Numbered from the stretch's first letter, positions 9,081 to 17,927 are shown. The stretch: 64,000 bases of DNA from Pseudomonas sp. R4-35-07 (GCF_003852235.1 NZ_CP027732.1:496001-560000); one strand, 5' to 3'. The notes: generated from the sequence alone by a model not told the origin. A program made the numbers and translations.

Positions 9081-10457
9081 ATGGCTATCAGCGTTTTCGA
9101 CTTGTTCAAGATCGGCATCGGGCCCTCCAGCTCTCACACCGTCGGCCCCATGCGCGCTGCGGCGTTGTTCGTTCAAACGTTACGCGAACGTGGCCTGTTG
9201 GAACAGGTTCGGCGTGTCGAAGTGCAACTCTACGGTTCCTTGTCGGCCACCGGCATCGGCCATGGCAGCGACACCGCCACCATTATGGGGCTGATGGGCG
9301 AGTGGCCGGACGCAATCGACCCGTCCCAGATTGGCGTGCGCATCCACACGCTGCGCGAAACCGACACCCTGTTGCTCGACGGTCGCTTGCAGGTGCCGTT
9401 CATATGGTCACGGGACATGCGTCTGCTCGACGAAAACCTGCCGTTCCATCCCAACGCCATGACCCTGGTGGTGTTCGATGCCGACGGCGAGTTGCACCGC
9501 GACACCTACTACTCAGTGGGCGGCGGCTTTGTGGTGGATGAAGCCCAGGCCCAGAGCGGCGTGGCGGACATGGACCGCACCGAGCTGCCGTATGACTTTT
9601 CCAGCGCCGCAGAGCTGTTGCAGCTGTGCAAAACCCACAACCTGCGCGTCGCCGAGCTGATGCTGGCCAATGAAAAGGTCTGGCGCTCCGAAGAAGAAAT
9701 CCGCAGTGGCCTGATGACCTTGTGGCGTGCCATGCAAGCGTGCGTGGAGGAAGGTCTCAAGCATGAAGGCATCCTGCCTGGCGGCTTGAACGTGCGCCGT
9801 CGCGCCGCCAAGTTGCACCGCAGCCTGCAGGAGTTGAACAAGCCCAATGTGATCGGCTCGACCTTGAGCGCCATGGAGTGGGTGAACCTGTTCGCCCTGG
9901 CGGTCAATGAAGAAAACGCCGCCGGTGGGCGCATGGTGACGGCGCCCACCAATGGTGCAGCGGGGATCATTCCGGCAGTGCTGCATTACTTCATGAAGTT
10001 CAGTGAAGAGGTGACCGAGGCCAACGTGGTCGACTACCTGCTCGGCGCGGCGGCGGTGGGCATTCTGTGCAAAAAGAACGCCTCGATCTCCGGCGCCGAA
10101 GTCGGTTGCCAGGGCGAAGTCGGTTCCGCCTGCGCCATGGCCGCAGCGGGCCTGGCCGAAATTCTCGGCGCCACCCCCGAGCAACTGTGCAACGCCGCAG
10201 AAATCGGCCTGGAACATAACCTGGGCCTGACCTGCGACCCGGTGGGCGGCTTGGTGCAAGTGCCGTGTATCGAGCGCAATGCGATTGCGGCGGTCAAGGC
10301 GATCAACGCTGCGCAAATGGCCTTGCGTGGCGATGGGCAGCATTTTATCTCCCTGGACCGGGTGATCCGCACCATGCGCGATACCGGTGCGGATATGCAT
10401 GACAAGTACAAAGAGACCTCGCGGGGCGGGTTGGCGGTGAGTGCGGTTGAGTGCTGA
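9081..10457 (+). CDS. sdaB: L-serine ammonia-lyase (iron-sulfur, single chain)
   Basis: Deaminates L-serine to pyruvate and ammonia. The 458-residue product has the usual length and begins MAISVFDLFKIGIGPSSSHT, the family N-terminus. The cysteine-rich segment CKKNASISGAEVGCQGEVG and later CDPVGG fit the 4Fe-4S cluster ligands. A GAGGAG ribosome site lies ahead of the ATG. Beside the choline genes it would consume serine formed from demethylated betaine. In P. aeruginosa the equivalent neighbour is called sdaB, the reason for the symbol; sdaA is the paralogue's name. Confidence 0.93.
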   Translation: MAISVFDLFKIGIGPSSSHTVGPMRAAALFVQTLRERGLLEQVRRVEVQLYGSLSATGIGHGSDTATIMGLMGEWPDAIDPSQIGVRIHTLRETDTLLLDGRLQVPFIWSRDMRLLDENLPFHPNAMTLVVFDADGELHRDTYYSVGGGFVVDEAQAQSGVADMDRTELPYDFSSAAELLQLCKTHNLRVAELMLANEKVWRSEEEIRSGLMTLWRAMQACVEEGLKHEGILPGGLNVRRRAAKLHRSLQELNKPNVIGSTLSAMEWVNLFALAVNEENAAGGRMVTAPTNGAAGIIPAVLHYFMKFSEEVTEANVVDYLLGAAAVGILCKKNASISGAEVGCQGEVGSACAMAAAGLAEILGATPEQLCNAAEIGLEHNLGLTCDPVGGLVQVPCIERNAIAAVKAINAAQMALRGDGQHFISLDRVIRTMRDTGADMHDKYKETSRGGLAVSAVEC

Positions 10458-10464
10458 GACCGGG

Positions 10465-10490
10465 TCACCTGCATCGGCAGATGCAGGTGA
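10465..10490. terminator. Terminator-like hairpin between convergent genes
   Basis: A perfect 11-bp stem, TCACCTGCATC with GATGCAGGTGA, encloses a GGCA loop between the 3' end of the serine dehydratase and the 3' end of the MFS gene. There is no T-run on either side, so it may be a stability hairpin rather than a true intrinsic terminator. Confidence 0.55.
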
Positions 10491-10492
10491 TC

Positions 10493-11767
10493 TCAGGTCT
10501 TCACATGGCCCAGCGGCGCCAACTTCGCCAACCTCAACGCCACCAGCAACGCGCCGATCAGCAACGCCAGGATAAATGCGCCTATCCCGTTCCATCCGGC
10601 AAAGTGCCAGAAGAATCCGCCCGCTGTGCCGGCAATACTTGAACCTGCGTAATAGCAGAACAGATACAGCGACGATGCCTGTCCCTTCGCCTTCACCGCA
10701 CGACGGCCGATCCAGCTGCTGGCCACCGAGTGGGCGCCGAAGAAGCCGAAGGTAAAGATCAACATGCCTGGCACCACCAGCCATAGCGGGGTGAAGAGTG
10801 TCAGGGCCATGCCGGCGAGCATCAGCACAATGGTGCCCCACAGCACGCGGCGGCGGCCCAGGCGGTCGGCGAGCGAGCCGATCTTTGCCGAGCTGTAGAT
10901 GCCCGACAGATACACCAGCGACAGCAGGCCGACCACGGCTTGGCTCAGGTCATACGGATCGGCCAGCAGACGATAGCCGATGTAGTTGAACAGCGTGACA
11001 AACGCGCCCATCAGCAGAAACGCTTCAAGGAACAACCACGGCAGGCCCGCGTCCTTGAAGTGCATGACAAAACCGTCCAGCAGGTTGCGCGGCTTGAGGC
11101 TGCTGGCGCGGAAGTTGCGCGATTCGGGGAGGATTTTCCAGAACACCGTCGCGGCGATCAGCGCCAGGGCGCCGATGATCAGCATTGCGGAGTGCCAACT
11201 GACAAAGTCGATCAGCACGCCGATGATCAAGCGCCCGCTCATGCCGCCAATCGCATTGCCGCCGATGTACAGGCCCATGGCCAGGCCGATGTGCTGCGGG
11301 TGGATCTCTTCGCTCAGGTAGGTCATGGCCACGGCGGCCAGGCCGCTCAGGGACAAGCCCACCAGCGCCCGCATTAGCAGGATGCCTTCCCAGCTCGGCA
11401 TCAAGCCGCTGGCAATGGTGGCCAGCGCTGCGCAGAACAGCGCGGCGACCATCACCGGCTTGCGCCCCAGCCTGTCGGAAACCGGCCCGGTAATCAGCAG
11501 GCCGAAAGCTAGCATCGCGGTGGCGACCGACAGGATCAGGCTGCTTTGTGCGGCATTGATGGAAAACTCGTGGGACAGCGCCGGCATCATCGGCTGCACG
11601 CAGTACAACAGGGCAAACGTGGCAAAGCCGCCGGAGAACAGCGCCAACACCGTGCGCATGAACATCGGCGTGCCTTTTTCGATGTACTCGTCGTTGAGCT
11701 GCGCGACGACCTCATCCAGGGCAGTGTGCGGGGCTTCTTGAGCGTGTGCAGCAACAGCAGATTTCAC
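10493..11767 (-). CDS. MFS transporter, YnfM-like
   Basis: Proton-driven inner-membrane exporter of unknown substrate. The product is about 424 residues with 12 hydrophobic segments. The MFS loop 2-3 motif is visible as GPVSDRLGRKPVM and repeated as GSLADRLGRRRVL in the second half. The frame is open to 11842, but the GTG at 11767 has a GAGGT ribosome site seven bases upstream and was chosen. It diverges from a LysR gene, a pairing like E. coli ynfM/ynfL, which suggests that the regulator controls it. Confidence 0.85.
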   Translation of the reverse strand: MKSAVAAHAQEAPHTALDEVVAQLNDEYIEKGTPMFMRTVLALFSGGFATFALLYCVQPMMPALSHEFSINAAQSSLILSVATAMLAFGLLITGPVSDRLGRKPVMVAALFCAALATIASGLMPSWEGILLMRALVGLSLSGLAAVAMTYLSEEIHPQHIGLAMGLYIGGNAIGGMSGRLIIGVLIDFVSWHSAMLIIGALALIAATVFWKILPESRNFRASSLKPRNLLDGFVMHFKDAGLPWLFLEAFLLMGAFVTLFNYIGYRLLADPYDLSQAVVGLLSLVYLSGIYSSAKIGSLADRLGRRRVLWGTIVLMLAGMALTLFTPLWLVVPGMLIFTFGFFGAHSVASSWIGRRAVKAKGQASSLYLFCYYAGSSIAGTAGGFFWHFAGWNGIGAFILALLIGALLVALRLAKLAPLGHVKT

Positions 11768-11890
11768 GGTGACCTCGGGGAGGAAAGACTGCCACGGCCG
11801 GCAATACGAAAAAGAATATAGCTGGCTAATGATTCTTTCCAATATATTGTTCGACCCGTTTGATAGCTTTAGCGACCTAATGAGGTTTGC

Positions 11891-12784
11891 ATGGAATTAC
11901 GTCACCTGCGGTACTTCATCGCCGTCGCCGAGGAGCTGCATTTTGGCCGCGCCGCGCAAGTGCTGGGCATCTCGCAACCGCCGTTGAGCCAACAAATTCA
12001 GGCGTTGGAGCAAGACGTGGGCGCGCGCTTATTTGAGCGCACCAATCGTCGGGTCGAGCTGAGCGAAGCAGGGCGACTGTTTCTGCACGAGGCGCGCCTG
12101 GTGCTGGCGCAGGTCGATAAAGCGGCAGACGTCGCGCGACGGGCGCAGCTGGGAGAGCTTGGAGAGCTGAAAATCGGCTTCACGTCGTCGGCGCCGTTCA
12201 ACGCCAGCATCCCGCAGGCGATCTTTGCGTTTCGCCAGGCTTTTGCGGCGGTGCATTTGAGCCTGCAAGAAATGAGCAGCACCCAGGTGGCCGAATCGTT
12301 GCTGGATGAGTCGATCCAGGTCGGGCTCATGCGACCGTTGCCGTTGCCGGACTCGCTCAGTGTGATCGAACTGATGCGCGAGCCGTTGGTGGCGGTATTG
12401 AGCGCCGGGCACCCGTTGGCCCAGGGCAGCGCGGGCGGTTTGCACCTGGCGCAATTGGCTGACGAACCCTTTGTATTTTTCCCGCGCAGTTATGGCAGTG
12501 GTCTCTACGCACAATTACTCAATCTGGCCCGCGACGCCGGGTTCAGCCCGCACTTTGCCCAGGAAGCAGGCGAGGCGATGACCATCATTGGCCTGGTGGC
12601 GGCGGGCTTGGGGGTGTCGGTGCTGCCCGCGTCTTACCAGCGTATCCGCATTGATGGCGTGGTGTACCGCACCTTGCTGGACCCGGAGGCGGTGACGGCG
12701 GTGTGGCTGGTGCAGCGCAAGGGCGCGCAGACGCCGATGGCGCAGGCGTTTGTGGAGTTGTTGACGCGTAAGGCAATGGTGTAG
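11891..12784 (+). CDS. LysR-family transcriptional regulator
   Basis: The 297-residue protein has a canonical LysR helix-turn-helix at residues 1-60 (MELRHLRYFIAVAEELHFGRAA, then SQPPLSQQIQALE) and an effector-binding C-terminal domain. The 123-bp gap to the divergent MFS gene should contain its binding site. AT-rich sequence near 11838-11850 lies there, but I cannot define a single operator. The target is probably the adjacent exporter; the ligand is unknown. Confidence 0.9.
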   Translation: MELRHLRYFIAVAEELHFGRAAQVLGISQPPLSQQIQALEQDVGARLFERTNRRVELSEAGRLFLHEARLVLAQVDKAADVARRAQLGELGELKIGFTSSAPFNASIPQAIFAFRQAFAAVHLSLQEMSSTQVAESLLDESIQVGLMRPLPLPDSLSVIELMREPLVAVLSAGHPLAQGSAGGLHLAQLADEPFVFFPRSYGSGLYAQLLNLARDAGFSPHFAQEAGEAMTIIGLVAAGLGVSVLPASYQRIRIDGVVYRTLLDPEAVTAVWLVQRKGAQTPMAQAFVELLTRKAMV

Positions 12785-12871
12785 GCCGGGTCACATATCA
12801 GGTAACGCAACCGGCTTAGTCATTCGAGAGAAACCTGCGCAAAATCGTTCTTTTCAGACGAGTGAATATGG

Positions 12872-13258
12872 ATGGCACTTCTCTATCAGCCCAAGGAGGG
12901 CAGCGTGTTGATTTGTGATTTTCGTGGCTATGAGGTTCCGGAAATCACCAAGATTCGGCCCGTTATTGTGGTACGCAAACATCGGACTAATAAGCTGCTC
13001 GTCACGGTGGTCCCTCTGAGTACCACCGCCCCACAGCAGGTGTTGGAGCATCATTTGCAGCTTGATAGCCACCTTCAGGGAGCGAGCCCCATCTGCTGGG
13101 CAAAATGCGACATCGTTGCGACAGTTAGCTTGGGCCGACTGGACCGAATCAAAAGTAAAGATCGTCATGGAAAACGAACTTACAAAATCGCAGAACTCAC
13201 CAGTGACCAATTCTTGGCAATAAAGGCGGCGGTGCGCAGTGCGCTTGGGTTGCGATAA
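12872..13258 (+). CDS. PemK/MazF-like protein (orphan)
   Basis: A 128-residue protein with the beginning of a PemK/MazF fold: GSVLICDFRGYEVPEITKIRPVIVV, then TVVPLSTTAP. These toxins are ribonucleases, normally encoded behind a small antitoxin. Here no antitoxin frame exists in the 87 bp between the LysR gene and this start, or downstream before the structured RNA. It may be a domesticated or solitary PemK-like protein, or one neutralised in trans. The start is the ATG at 12872, with an overlapping out-of-frame ATG at 12868. Confidence 0.75.
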   Translation: MALLYQPKEGSVLICDFRGYEVPEITKIRPVIVVRKHRTNKLLVTVVPLSTTAPQQVLEHHLQLDSHLQGASPICWAKCDIVATVSLGRLDRIKSKDRHGKRTYKIAELTSDQFLAIKAAVRSALGLR

Positions 13259-13313
13259 AGTAGGACGGCATTCTGCCACTGATTGCAGGCCGCCTGTTTT
13301 CAGGCATACTGGC

Positions 13314-13440
13314 CGAGTTCCCGAAAGGGGCTTGTGAGACTCTGAGGATCCTGGGCAACCAGCCATCGCAGAGCCAGGCAGGAAGCGGCGATGACAAGCT
13401 AACCTGTTTGAGAAGAGGGCGCCGAAAGGCGCCCTTTGTC
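13314..13440 (+). ncRNA. Candidate structured small RNA with intrinsic terminator
   Basis: No reading frame covers this stretch, yet it is highly foldable. Visible helices are CCC-GAAA-GGG at 13320-13330, GCTTGT (13330-13335) with ACAAGC (13394-13399), CTCTG (13340-13344) with CAGAG (13369-13373), CTGG-GCAA-CCAG (13351-13362) and CATCGC (13364-13369) with GCGATG (13388-13393). It ends in a strong GGGCGCC-GAAA-GGCGCCC hairpin (13417-13434) followed by T-rich sequence. A weak promoter (TTGCAG 13283-13288, CATACT 13305-13310) lies just upstream. I do not recognise an RNA family. It could instead be a structured 3' UTR of the pemK-like gene. Confidence 0.5.
13417..13440 (+). terminator. Rho-independent terminator
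   Basis: GGGCGCC and GGCGCCC pair around a GAAA tetraloop and are followed by TTTGTCGTTT. It ends the candidate RNA on the + strand. On the opposite strand the same hairpin follows the last gene of the aryl-polyene-type operon, with a weak CTCTTCTC tail, so it may serve both. Confidence 0.8.
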
Positions 13441-13450
13441 GTTTCTGGCG

Positions 13451-13846
13451 TTACTGCATTCCCGCCGAGCGCAACCCGGCCATGATGTCGCGGTCCAGCA
13501 TGCTCACCCAACGGTTGTAGTTGCGATGGATCTTGCCGTCCTTGTAGCCCAGGTCGCGGCTGTCGCGATAGGTAATGGCATAGCTGTTGCGGGTGTAGCG
13601 AATATCGATGGCCGCATAAAACTGGTTGCGCACGGTGATCTCGGCCTGCACCAGTTGCGGGCTTAGGCGTTGTACCGTCCACTCGCGTTTTTGCAGGGCG
13701 GCGACGATCACCTGTTTCATTTTTTCTTCGCTGACCTGGGTGGTGGCCGGCAGCTCGTGCTGGGTGTTAAGCACCGGTTTGTTGGTGCAGCCGGCGGTGG
13801 TCAGCAGGGCCAGGGTGATCAGGGTCGCGCGTAGCAGGGAAGACAT
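13451..13846 (-). CDS. Small lipoprotein, last gene of the aryl-polyene-type operon
   Basis: A 131-residue lipoprotein with a signal peptide and lipobox MSSLLRATLITLALLTTAGC, where the cysteine is acylated. The mature part has an alpha/beta look (EEKMKQVIVAALQKREWTV) and no recognised active site. The ATG at 13846 has GGAG upstream; the frame open further 5' belongs to an overlap with the preceding ketosynthase gene. Similar lipoproteins are found in aryl polyene clusters (ApeA-like by position). Its role is unknown, possibly in envelope placement of the pigment. Confidence 0.75.
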   Translation of the reverse strand: MSSLLRATLITLALLTTAGCTNKPVLNTQHELPATTQVSEEKMKQVIVAALQKREWTVQRLSPQLVQAEITVRNQFYAAIDIRYTRNSYAITYRDSRDLGYKDGKIHRNYNRWVSMLDRDIMAGLRSAGMQ

Positions 13847-13872
13847 TCCGTTTTCTCCAATCGTTTTAAAAG

Positions 13873-15099
13873 TCAGGACCAGCGGCGGAAGATCAACGAG
13901 GTGTTGACGCCGCCGAAGGCAAAATTGTTGTTCATCACGTAGTCGTGATGCATCTCGCGAAAGCCACCCTGCAGGTAATCCAGCTCGCCGCAGTGCGGGT
14001 CGACGGTGTCCAGGTTGAAGGTGTGCACGTATTGGTCGCGGTTCATCATCTCGATGCTGAACCATGACTCCAGCGCCCCGCACGCGCCCAAGGTGTGGCC
14101 AAGGAAACTCTTCTGCGAACTGATGGGCATGCGAGGGCCGAACAGGCTGCTGGTGGCCAGGGTTTCGGCGATGTCGCCCTGGTCGGTGGCGGTGCCGTGG
14201 CCGTTCACGTAGCCGATGGCGGACGGCTCAAGCCCGGCATCCTCCAGCGCCAGTTCCATGGCGCGGCGCATGGTTTTCTGTTCCGGGCGGGTGGTGTGCT
14301 GGCCGTCGGCATTGCTGCCGAAACCGACCAGTTCAGCATGAATATGCGCACCCCGCGCCAAGGCATGTTCCAACTCTTCCAGCACCAGCATGCCGCCGCC
14401 TTCACCGATCACCAGCCCATCGCGGCCGCTGTCGTAGGGGCGCGGGCTGGTTTGGGGCGCGTCGTTTTTCAGGCTGGTGGCGTAGAGCGCATCGAACACC
14501 ATTGCCTCGGTGGGGCACAGCTCTTCGGCGCCTCCGGCCAGCATCAAGGGCAGGCGGCCGAACTTGATCGCCTCGTAGGCATAACCGATGCCCTGGCTGC
14601 CGCTGGTGCAAGCGCTGGACGTGGGGATCAAGCGGCCGGTCAGGCCAAAAAAGATGCTGATATTCGCCGCCGTGGTGTGCGGCATCATGCGCACATAGGA
14701 GTTGGCATTCAGCCCCTCGGCCACTGAGTTCAGCAGCATGTTGCCGAACGCCTTGATCTCATCGGTGCTGCCGGTGGACGAACCACACGCCACGCCCATG
14801 CGCCCGTCCTTGATCGACGCGTCGCCGAGCAGGCCGGCATCCTGCAACGCCTGCTCCGCTGCCCACACCGCCAGGCGCGAGACACGGCCCATGCTGCGCA
14901 GCTGCTTGCGCGTCCAGTGGGCGGGCACGACGAAATCGTCGATCGGCCCGGCCAGGCGCGTGTTCAATTCGGTAAAACGGTCCCACTCATCCATGCGCCG
15001 GATGCCGCTGCGGTTGGCGCGAAAGTTGGCCGCGATGGTGTCCCAATCGCTGCCCAGGGAGGTCATGCCGGCCATGCCGGTGACGACGACGCGCTTCAT
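13873..15099 (-). CDS. Beta-ketoacyl-ACP synthase, complete active site (ApeR-like)
   Basis: FabF-type condensing enzyme of 408 residues that elongates ACP-bound chains. The full Cys-His-His triad is present: Cys164 in TSSACTSGSQG, His301 in VNGHGTATDQGD and His335 in FLGHTLGACGALE. Its ATG shares one base with the ketoreductase stop (TGATG), so the two are coupled. The order KS-DH-KR-KS at the end of the operon parallels apeO-P-Q-R as I recall it, which makes this the second, homodimeric-type synthase. Substrate assignment is inference. Confidence 0.88.
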   Translation of the reverse strand: MKRVVVTGMAGMTSLGSDWDTIAANFRANRSGIRRMDEWDRFTELNTRLAGPIDDFVVPAHWTRKQLRSMGRVSRLAVWAAEQALQDAGLLGDASIKDGRMGVACGSSTGSTDEIKAFGNMLLNSVAEGLNANSYVRMMPHTTAANISIFFGLTGRLIPTSSACTSGSQGIGYAYEAIKFGRLPLMLAGGAEELCPTEAMVFDALYATSLKNDAPQTSPRPYDSGRDGLVIGEGGGMLVLEELEHALARGAHIHAELVGFGSNADGQHTTRPEQKTMRRAMELALEDAGLEPSAIGYVNGHGTATDQGDIAETLATSSLFGPRMPISSQKSFLGHTLGACGALESWFSIEMMNRDQYVHTFNLDTVDPHCGELDYLQGGFREMHHDYVMNNNFAFGGVNTSLIFRRWS

Positions 15100-15827
15100 C
15101 AGCACAAGCCCCCGTTCACGGCCAACACCTGGCGCGTGATATAGCCGGCTTCGGCCGACATCAGGAAGTTCACCGCCCCGGCCACTTCTTCCGGGGTGCC
15201 CATGCGCTGCGCCGGGATCATCTTCATCAGCTCTTGCACCGGGACGTTTTCATCCAGCATGGCGGTGTCGATCAAGCCCGGTGCGACACAGTTGACGGTG
15301 ATCTTGCGCTTGCCCAGCTCGATGGCCAGCGCCTTGGCTGCGCCGATCAGGCCCGCTTTGGAAGCGCTGTAGTTAACTTGGCCACGGTTGCCGATCAGCC
15401 CGGAAACCGAGGTGATGCACACGATGCGCCCGGCAGCACGCCGACGAATCATCGGCATCATCACCGGGTGCAGCACGTTGTAGAAACCGTCGAGGTTGGT
15501 GCGCATCACCACGTCCCAGTCCTCTTCCGACAGGGCCGGGAAGGCGCCGTCGCGGGTCAGGCCGGCATTGAGCACCACGCCATAATACGCGCCATGTTGC
15601 TCCACATCGGCTTCGAGGATTTCCCTGCAAAGCGCGCGATCTGCCACATCGAATTGCAGCACCCGCGCCTTACGCCCCAGCGCTTGGATCTCGGCCTGTA
15701 CCGCGTCGGCTTCGGCACGCCCGCTGCGACAATGCAGCACGATGTCATGCCCGGCCTGGGCCAGGCGCAGGGCAATGGCGCGGCCGATGCCACGGCTGGA
15801 GCCGGTGACCAGTACGGATTCAGTCAT
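15099..15827 (-). CDS. 3-oxoacyl-ACP reductase, FabG-like (ApeQ-like)
   Basis: Short-chain dehydrogenase of 242 residues that reduces the beta-keto group of ACP-bound polyene intermediates with NADPH. The Rossmann motif TGSSRGIGRAIA is at residues 8-19. The catalytic Ser-Tyr-Lys set appears in ITSVSGLIGNRGQVNYSASK, and the C-terminus LAVNGGLC is FabG-like. It overlaps the upstream dehydratase gene by ATGA and the downstream ketosynthase by one base, so it belongs to the same coupled block. Confidence 0.9.
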   Translation of the reverse strand: MTESVLVTGSSRGIGRAIALRLAQAGHDIVLHCRSGRAEADAVQAEIQALGRKARVLQFDVADRALCREILEADVEQHGAYYGVVLNAGLTRDGAFPALSEEDWDVVMRTNLDGFYNVLHPVMMPMIRRRAAGRIVCITSVSGLIGNRGQVNYSASKAGLIGAAKALAIELGKRKITVNCVAPGLIDTAMLDENVPVQELMKMIPAQRMGTPEEVAGAVNFLMSAEAGYITRQVLAVNGGLC

Positions 15828-16285
15828 GGCGTTTCGTCCTTCGTTTCAGCTAAATAGTTGGCCGCCTGGGGCGGTCGAAATACGTTCAAGCGCGCGCTGG
15901 CCTGGATTCCATCGCCAGTGAGGTGGCATTCGAACACCCCCATGCCATTGTCGTCTTCCAGGGAGCGCAGGCCGTGGATGTTCAGCTCGGCGCCGGCGGG
16001 GAAGTGCGCCACGTTGCACTCGAATTTACGCGTGCCCAACAGGAAGCCCAGTTCTACCGCCAGGCCTTGCTGGCGCGCGCGACAACCGGCATAGGCGGCG
16101 ACGCTTTGCGCCATCAACTCGATACCGACCCAGGCCGGCAGGCTGCCGTCTGCGCGGTTGAACAGGCCACCAGGCTTGACGGTGAGGCGGGTATGCACCT
16201 GCTCTTCATCGAACGACAGCACCTGGTCGATCAGAATCATGTCGCCCGCGTGGGGCAGCAGTTCGGCGAGTGGCCAATCGATCAT
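15824..16285 (-). CDS. Hotdog-fold 3-hydroxyacyl-ACP dehydratase (ApeP-like)
   Basis: A 153-residue hotdog protein that probably dehydrates the hydroxyacyl chain to build conjugated double bonds. It begins MIDWPLAELLPHAGDMILID, the typical N-terminus of dehydratases of this cluster type, and contains the helix AWVGIELMAQSVAAYAGCRA. Its start overlaps the upstream ketosynthase stop by ATGA. A second hotdog domain is fused to the ligase at 26714-28381; paired dehydratase subunits are known in aryl polyene pathways. Confidence 0.85.
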   Translation of the reverse strand: MIDWPLAELLPHAGDMILIDQVLSFDEEQVHTRLTVKPGGLFNRADGSLPAWVGIELMAQSVAAYAGCRARQQGLAVELGFLLGTRKFECNVAHFPAGAELNIHGLRSLEDDNGMGVFECHLTGDGIQASARLNVFRPPQAANYLAETKDETP

Positions 16286-17448
16286 GGGGCCTCTCCAATA
16301 ATCAGGCTGACGTTGTTGCCGCCGAAGGCAAACGAGTTGCTCATCAGGTAGGGTTTTTCCAGGGTGTCGCCCTTGTGCGCCCACTGCAACGCGGGCAGCG
16401 CCGGGTCAAGGTGGCCGTCCCACACATGGGGCGGAACAAGGCCGTGAGTCAGGCTCAGCCAGCAGAACGCCGCTTCCAATGCGCCCGCCGCGCCGAGGGT
16501 GTGGCCGCTCATGGGTTTGGTCGACGAACAGGCCACGCCGCCCGGAAACAGGTTGGCGACCGCCTGGCTTTCCATGGCGTCGTTGTGTTGGGTCGCGGTG
16601 CCGTGCAGGTTCAGGTAACCGATCTGCGCGGGCGTAAGTTTCGCGCCGGCCAAGGCCTTGCGCATCGCCTGCAACGCACCCTTGCCGCTGGGCTCGGGCG
16701 CGGAGATATGGTGCGCGTCGCAACTGGCGCCGCTGCCCAGCAGGGCGACCGGCGCCGCCTCGCGACTCATCACGAACAACACCGCCGCTTCGCCGATATT
16801 GATGCCGTCGCGGTTCACCGAGAACGGATTGCAGCGCTCGGCAGACACCGCTTCCAGCGCGGTAAACCCGTTCAGCGTCAGCCTGCACAGGCTGTCGACG
16901 CCGCCGCAGAGCACCGCATCGCACACGCCCAGGTCGAGCAGGCGCTGGGCGCTCATCAACGCGCGGGCGCTGGACGTGCAGGCGGTAGAAATCACATAGG
17001 CCGGGCCGCTCAACTGCAGCCAGTCGGCGAGGAAATTCGCCGGAGCGCTGAGTTCCTGCTGCTGGTAGTCGTAGTCGCCAGGGAACGCGTGATCGCGCAG
17101 GTAGTGGGCAATGCCGCGACTGGCTTCATCGATGCCCGAAGTGCTGGTGCCCAGCACAACGCCCACCCGTGAGGCGCCGTAGGTGTCGATCACCTGGCGA
17201 ATCTGCGCCTCGATCTGCAACGCCGCTTCCAGCAGCAACTGGTTATTGCGGCTGCTCTGCTGGCCCAATTGCGCCGGAATGGTTGCCAGCTCGCCGCGCA
17301 CCGCCGCGACCGGCACCACACGCTCCGGCACCCAGCCGCTCTCGGCGCGCATGCCGCAACAGTCACCGGCAAACAGGCTGCGGCTGACCTCGGCCTGGCC
17401 GCGCCCGAGGGCACAGATCACGCCGAGGGCATTGAGGTAAGCGGTCAT
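16282..17448 (-). CDS. Beta-ketoacyl-ACP synthase, complete active site (ApeO-like)
   Basis: Second condensing enzyme of 388 residues. The active-site residues are Cys157 in ISTACTSSARA, His282 in LNLHGTATQHND and His316 in MSGHTLGAAGALE. It starts at the ATG at 17448 inside the ATGA shared with the DUF3261 gene. By operon order it matches the synthase that pairs with a chain-length factor in aryl polyene systems. The probable partner is the 239-residue protein at 30225-30944, at the far end of the operon. That pairing is inference. Confidence 0.88.
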   Translation of the reverse strand: MTAYLNALGVICALGRGQAEVSRSLFAGDCCGMRAESGWVPERVVPVAAVRGELATIPAQLGQQSSRNNQLLLEAALQIEAQIRQVIDTYGASRVGVVLGTSTSGIDEASRGIAHYLRDHAFPGDYDYQQQELSAPANFLADWLQLSGPAYVISTACTSSARALMSAQRLLDLGVCDAVLCGGVDSLCRLTLNGFTALEAVSAERCNPFSVNRDGINIGEAAVLFVMSREAAPVALLGSGASCDAHHISAPEPSGKGALQAMRKALAGAKLTPAQIGYLNLHGTATQHNDAMESQAVANLFPGGVACSSTKPMSGHTLGAAGALEAAFCWLSLTHGLVPPHVWDGHLDPALPALQWAHKGDTLEKPYLMSNSFAFGGNNVSLIIGEAP

Positions 17449-17927
17449 CGGCCGGCTCCCAGCGGAGTAATGCGATAGCTCAACGGTTGGCCCGCCATGT
17501 TCACGCTGAACACCTCCGAGGACTGATAGACGATTTGCCAATGGCCCGGCAGCGTTCGCGTGAGGTCCCTGGCCTGGGCCGAAGGATACAGCGCACGCAC
17601 GTCATCCGCCGAGGCCAGGGCAAACAGCAGCGCGGCGAACAGCGCTCGCGCCTGGGGATTGGGCGGCAGCAAGCCATCGGCCTGCCATTGCCCGTCGATC
17701 AGCTTCTGCCGGGCCTGGGGAATGCCCAGCGGATCCATCAACGACCAACGAATCGCCGCGTCTTCACGCTGGATCACCAACAGCCAGTCCTGGCTGCGCT
17801 CGCCCTCCAGGCGTTGCACATGCAATTGCATCGGCAAGGCCAGCGCCGGGATTTTCTCGGGTAACGGCGCCTGGCTGGCGCACGCGCTGAGCAGCAACAG
17901 GCAACCCATCAACAGCCAGCGCATCAT
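17445..17927 (-). CDS. DUF3261-type lipoprotein
   Basis: A 160-residue lipoprotein with signal and lipobox MMRWLLMGCLLLLSAC, followed by a beta-rich domain (DWLLVIQREDAAIRWSLMDP and LPGHWQIVYQSSEVFSVNM). DUF3261 proteins accompany aryl polyene clusters. They are thought to help carry or insert lipid-like product at the outer membrane, but no biochemical role can be read here. ATGA overlaps at both ends tie it to the methyltransferase and ketosynthase genes. Confidence 0.82.
   Translation of the reverse strand: MMRWLLMGCLLLLSACASQAPLPEKIPALALPMQLHVQRLEGERSQDWLLVIQREDAAIRWSLMDPLGIPQARQKLIDGQWQADGLLPPNPQARALFAALLFALASADDVRALYPSAQARDLTRTLPGHWQIVYQSSEVFSVNMAGQPLSYRITPLGAGR

Noticed and set aside
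13283..13440. Signal recognition particle (4.5S), RNase P, cobalamin riboswitch or Rsm-type RNA identity for the structured RNA
   Set aside because: The conserved cores of those RNAs are not present; GGA motifs are too few for an Rsm RNA.
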